Assembly: GCA_002390305.1 (NCBI GenBank)
Contig: DGPE01000038.1
Coordinates: 1-5,702, forward strand
DNA from: Micrococcales bacterium UBA4448
GTDB lineage: Bacteria; Actinomycetota; Actinomycetes; Actinomycetales; Microbacteriaceae
Reading direction: 5' to 3'
DNA: 5,702 nucleotides
The translations under genes and the position numbers were made by a program. Positions 5,061-5,702 of this stretch are shown here, one piece after another (position 1 is the first letter of the stretch; the number at the start of each line of letters is the position of its first letter). Below the pieces are notes generated by a model, which ran no database searches, had not been told where the DNA came from, and was given only the letters and a program-made list of their open reading frames with translations.

Positions 5061-5702
5061 TTACTGAGGCCCTTCGCAAAGCTCGCTGATGCGCCTCACG
5101 GCCTCTGTGATTCTCGGTTTGGAGGTTGCGAAGTTGAAGCGAATAAAGCCTTGGAAATCATCCCCTGGGCTGTGGTCAGGTCCGGCATTCACTGAAACCT
5201 TTGCCTCTTTGAGAATCGTGTTTGCTAAATCTGGAATTCCATACGCTTCCAAATCGATCCATGCCAGATATGTAGCTTCCAGTGCGAACATTTTGGCCTT
5301 TGGCAACATTGTTGCAACCTCGTGCCTCAGGTGCTCAAGGTTGTCTTGAAGAATAGTCACCGTCTCATCCAGCCAGTCGACACCCTCGGTATAGGCGGTG
5401 ACCATCGCAAAAGCACCCAGTATGGAAGACCGCCACTGCATTGCCTCTGGAAGGCCAGCAAGCTTGGTTCTGACCGCATCGGACTGTGTTATCAGAAAGC
5501 CTGCTTTCAGCCCGGCGGTGTTCCATGCTTTTGAGCTAGAGGTGATTGTCACACCGGTTTCCGTCGCCTGGCTGCCAAGGGATAAATAGGGAGTGAAAGG
5601 AACCCAGCTAAGAGGTGCGTGAATCTCATCTGAGATGACCAAGACATCAAACTCCTTAGCAAGCATGGCTATTTCAGTGAGCTCTTGGGCGGTGTGGATT
5701 CG
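5061..5702 (-). CDS. PatB/MalY-type PLP-dependent aminotransferase or C-S lyase, C-terminal part
   Basis: A fold-type I PLP enzyme whose 5' part lies beyond the right edge; 213 C-terminal residues are visible, beginning RIHTAQELTE. The frame continues openly upstream of the first visible in-frame ATG at 5664-5666, which is internal and not the start. Visible family features are SDEIHAPL (Asp at fragment residue 25, expected to contact the PLP ring nitrogen), TITSSSKAWNTAGLKAG (Lys at 5529-5531, the expected Schiff-base lysine), and FIRFNFATSK with an Arg expected to bind the substrate carboxylate. The SDEIHA and SSSKAWN forms are typical of the MalY/PatB group, which often acts as cystathionine beta-lyase or cysteine desulfhydrase; other aminotransferase activities are possible. 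It precedes the SprT-like gene by 4 bp on the same strand. Confidence 0.88.
   Translation of the reverse strand, partial: RIHTAQELTEIAMLAKEFDVLVISDEIHAPLSWVPFTPYLSLGSQATETGVTITSSSKAWNTAGLKAGFLITQSDAVRTKLAGLPEAMQWRSSILGAFAMVTAYTEGVDWLDETVTILQDNLEHLRHEVATMLPKAKMFALEATYLAWIDLEAYGIPDLANTILKEAKVSVNAGPDHSPGDDFQGFIRFNFATSKPRITEAVRRISELCEGPQ

Noticed and set aside
5089..5589. Plus-strand open frames over the right-hand end (5089-5349, 5322-5534, 5398-5589)
   Set aside because: They are antisense to the PLP enzyme, whose minus-strand frame carries SDEIHA and SSSKAWN motifs; the plus-strand products look like nothing recognisable.
5061..5666. Treating the ATG at 5666 as the true start of the PLP enzyme
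   Set aside because: The frame is open to the window edge, and the residues before it (RIHTAQELTEIA) match the conserved stretch preceding the SDEIH motif, so the gene is truncated by the window.

Overview
The window looks like a chromosomal segment from an actinobacterium, most likely a Microbacteriaceae-type organism with a streamlined, unusually moderate-GC genome (by eye near 50%). The reasons are a C50 carotenoid operon of Corynebacterium/Microbacteriaceae architecture (crtB-crtI-crtYe-crtYf-crtEb), frequent GTG/TTG starts, an actinobacterial style SprT-like protein with a C-terminal zinc ribbon, and almost no non-coding DNA. A freshwater or marine planktonic lineage would fit the GC and compactness, but that is inference. 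No taxonomic marker is present.

Layout. Positions 1-633 (minus strand) hold the first ~211 codons of ilvD, dihydroxy-acid dehydratase, which runs off the left edge. A 39-bp divergent gap (634-672) separates it from the carotenoid operon on the plus strand: crtB (673-1566), crtI (1563-3140), crtYe (3137-3463), crtYf (3460-3747) and crtEb (3744-4601). Each of the four junctions inside this operon is a 4-bp stop/start overlap. crtEb converges on a SprT-like metallopeptidase gene (minus, 4598-5056), and the two share a CTAG that supplies the stop codon on both strands. Four bases upstream of the SprT-like gene ends a PatB/MalY-type PLP-dependent aminotransferase/C-S lyase gene (minus, 5061 to beyond the right edge).

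How the genes work together. CrtB condenses two geranylgeranyl diphosphates to phytoene and CrtI desaturates it to lycopene. CrtEb, a UbiA-family membrane prenyltransferase, adds C5 units to the lycopene ends. The two small membrane proteins CrtYe and CrtYf are expected to form the heterodimeric cyclase that closes the rings, giving a cyclic C50 carotenoid (decaprenoxanthin-like or another ring type, not decidable from sequence by eye). No geranylgeranyl diphosphate synthase (crtE) or idi lies in the window, so the precursor must come from elsewhere. ilvD (branched-chain amino acid synthesis) and the patB-like/sprT-like pair have no evident link to pigment synthesis.

No RNA genes, mobile elements, CRISPR arrays or convincing terminators were seen, and there is no gene-free stretch longer than about 40 bases. 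I did not find a novel system. The points of interest are the regulation and start-site structure of the divergent ilvD/crtB region, the tight translational coupling, and the unassigned ring type of the C50 product.
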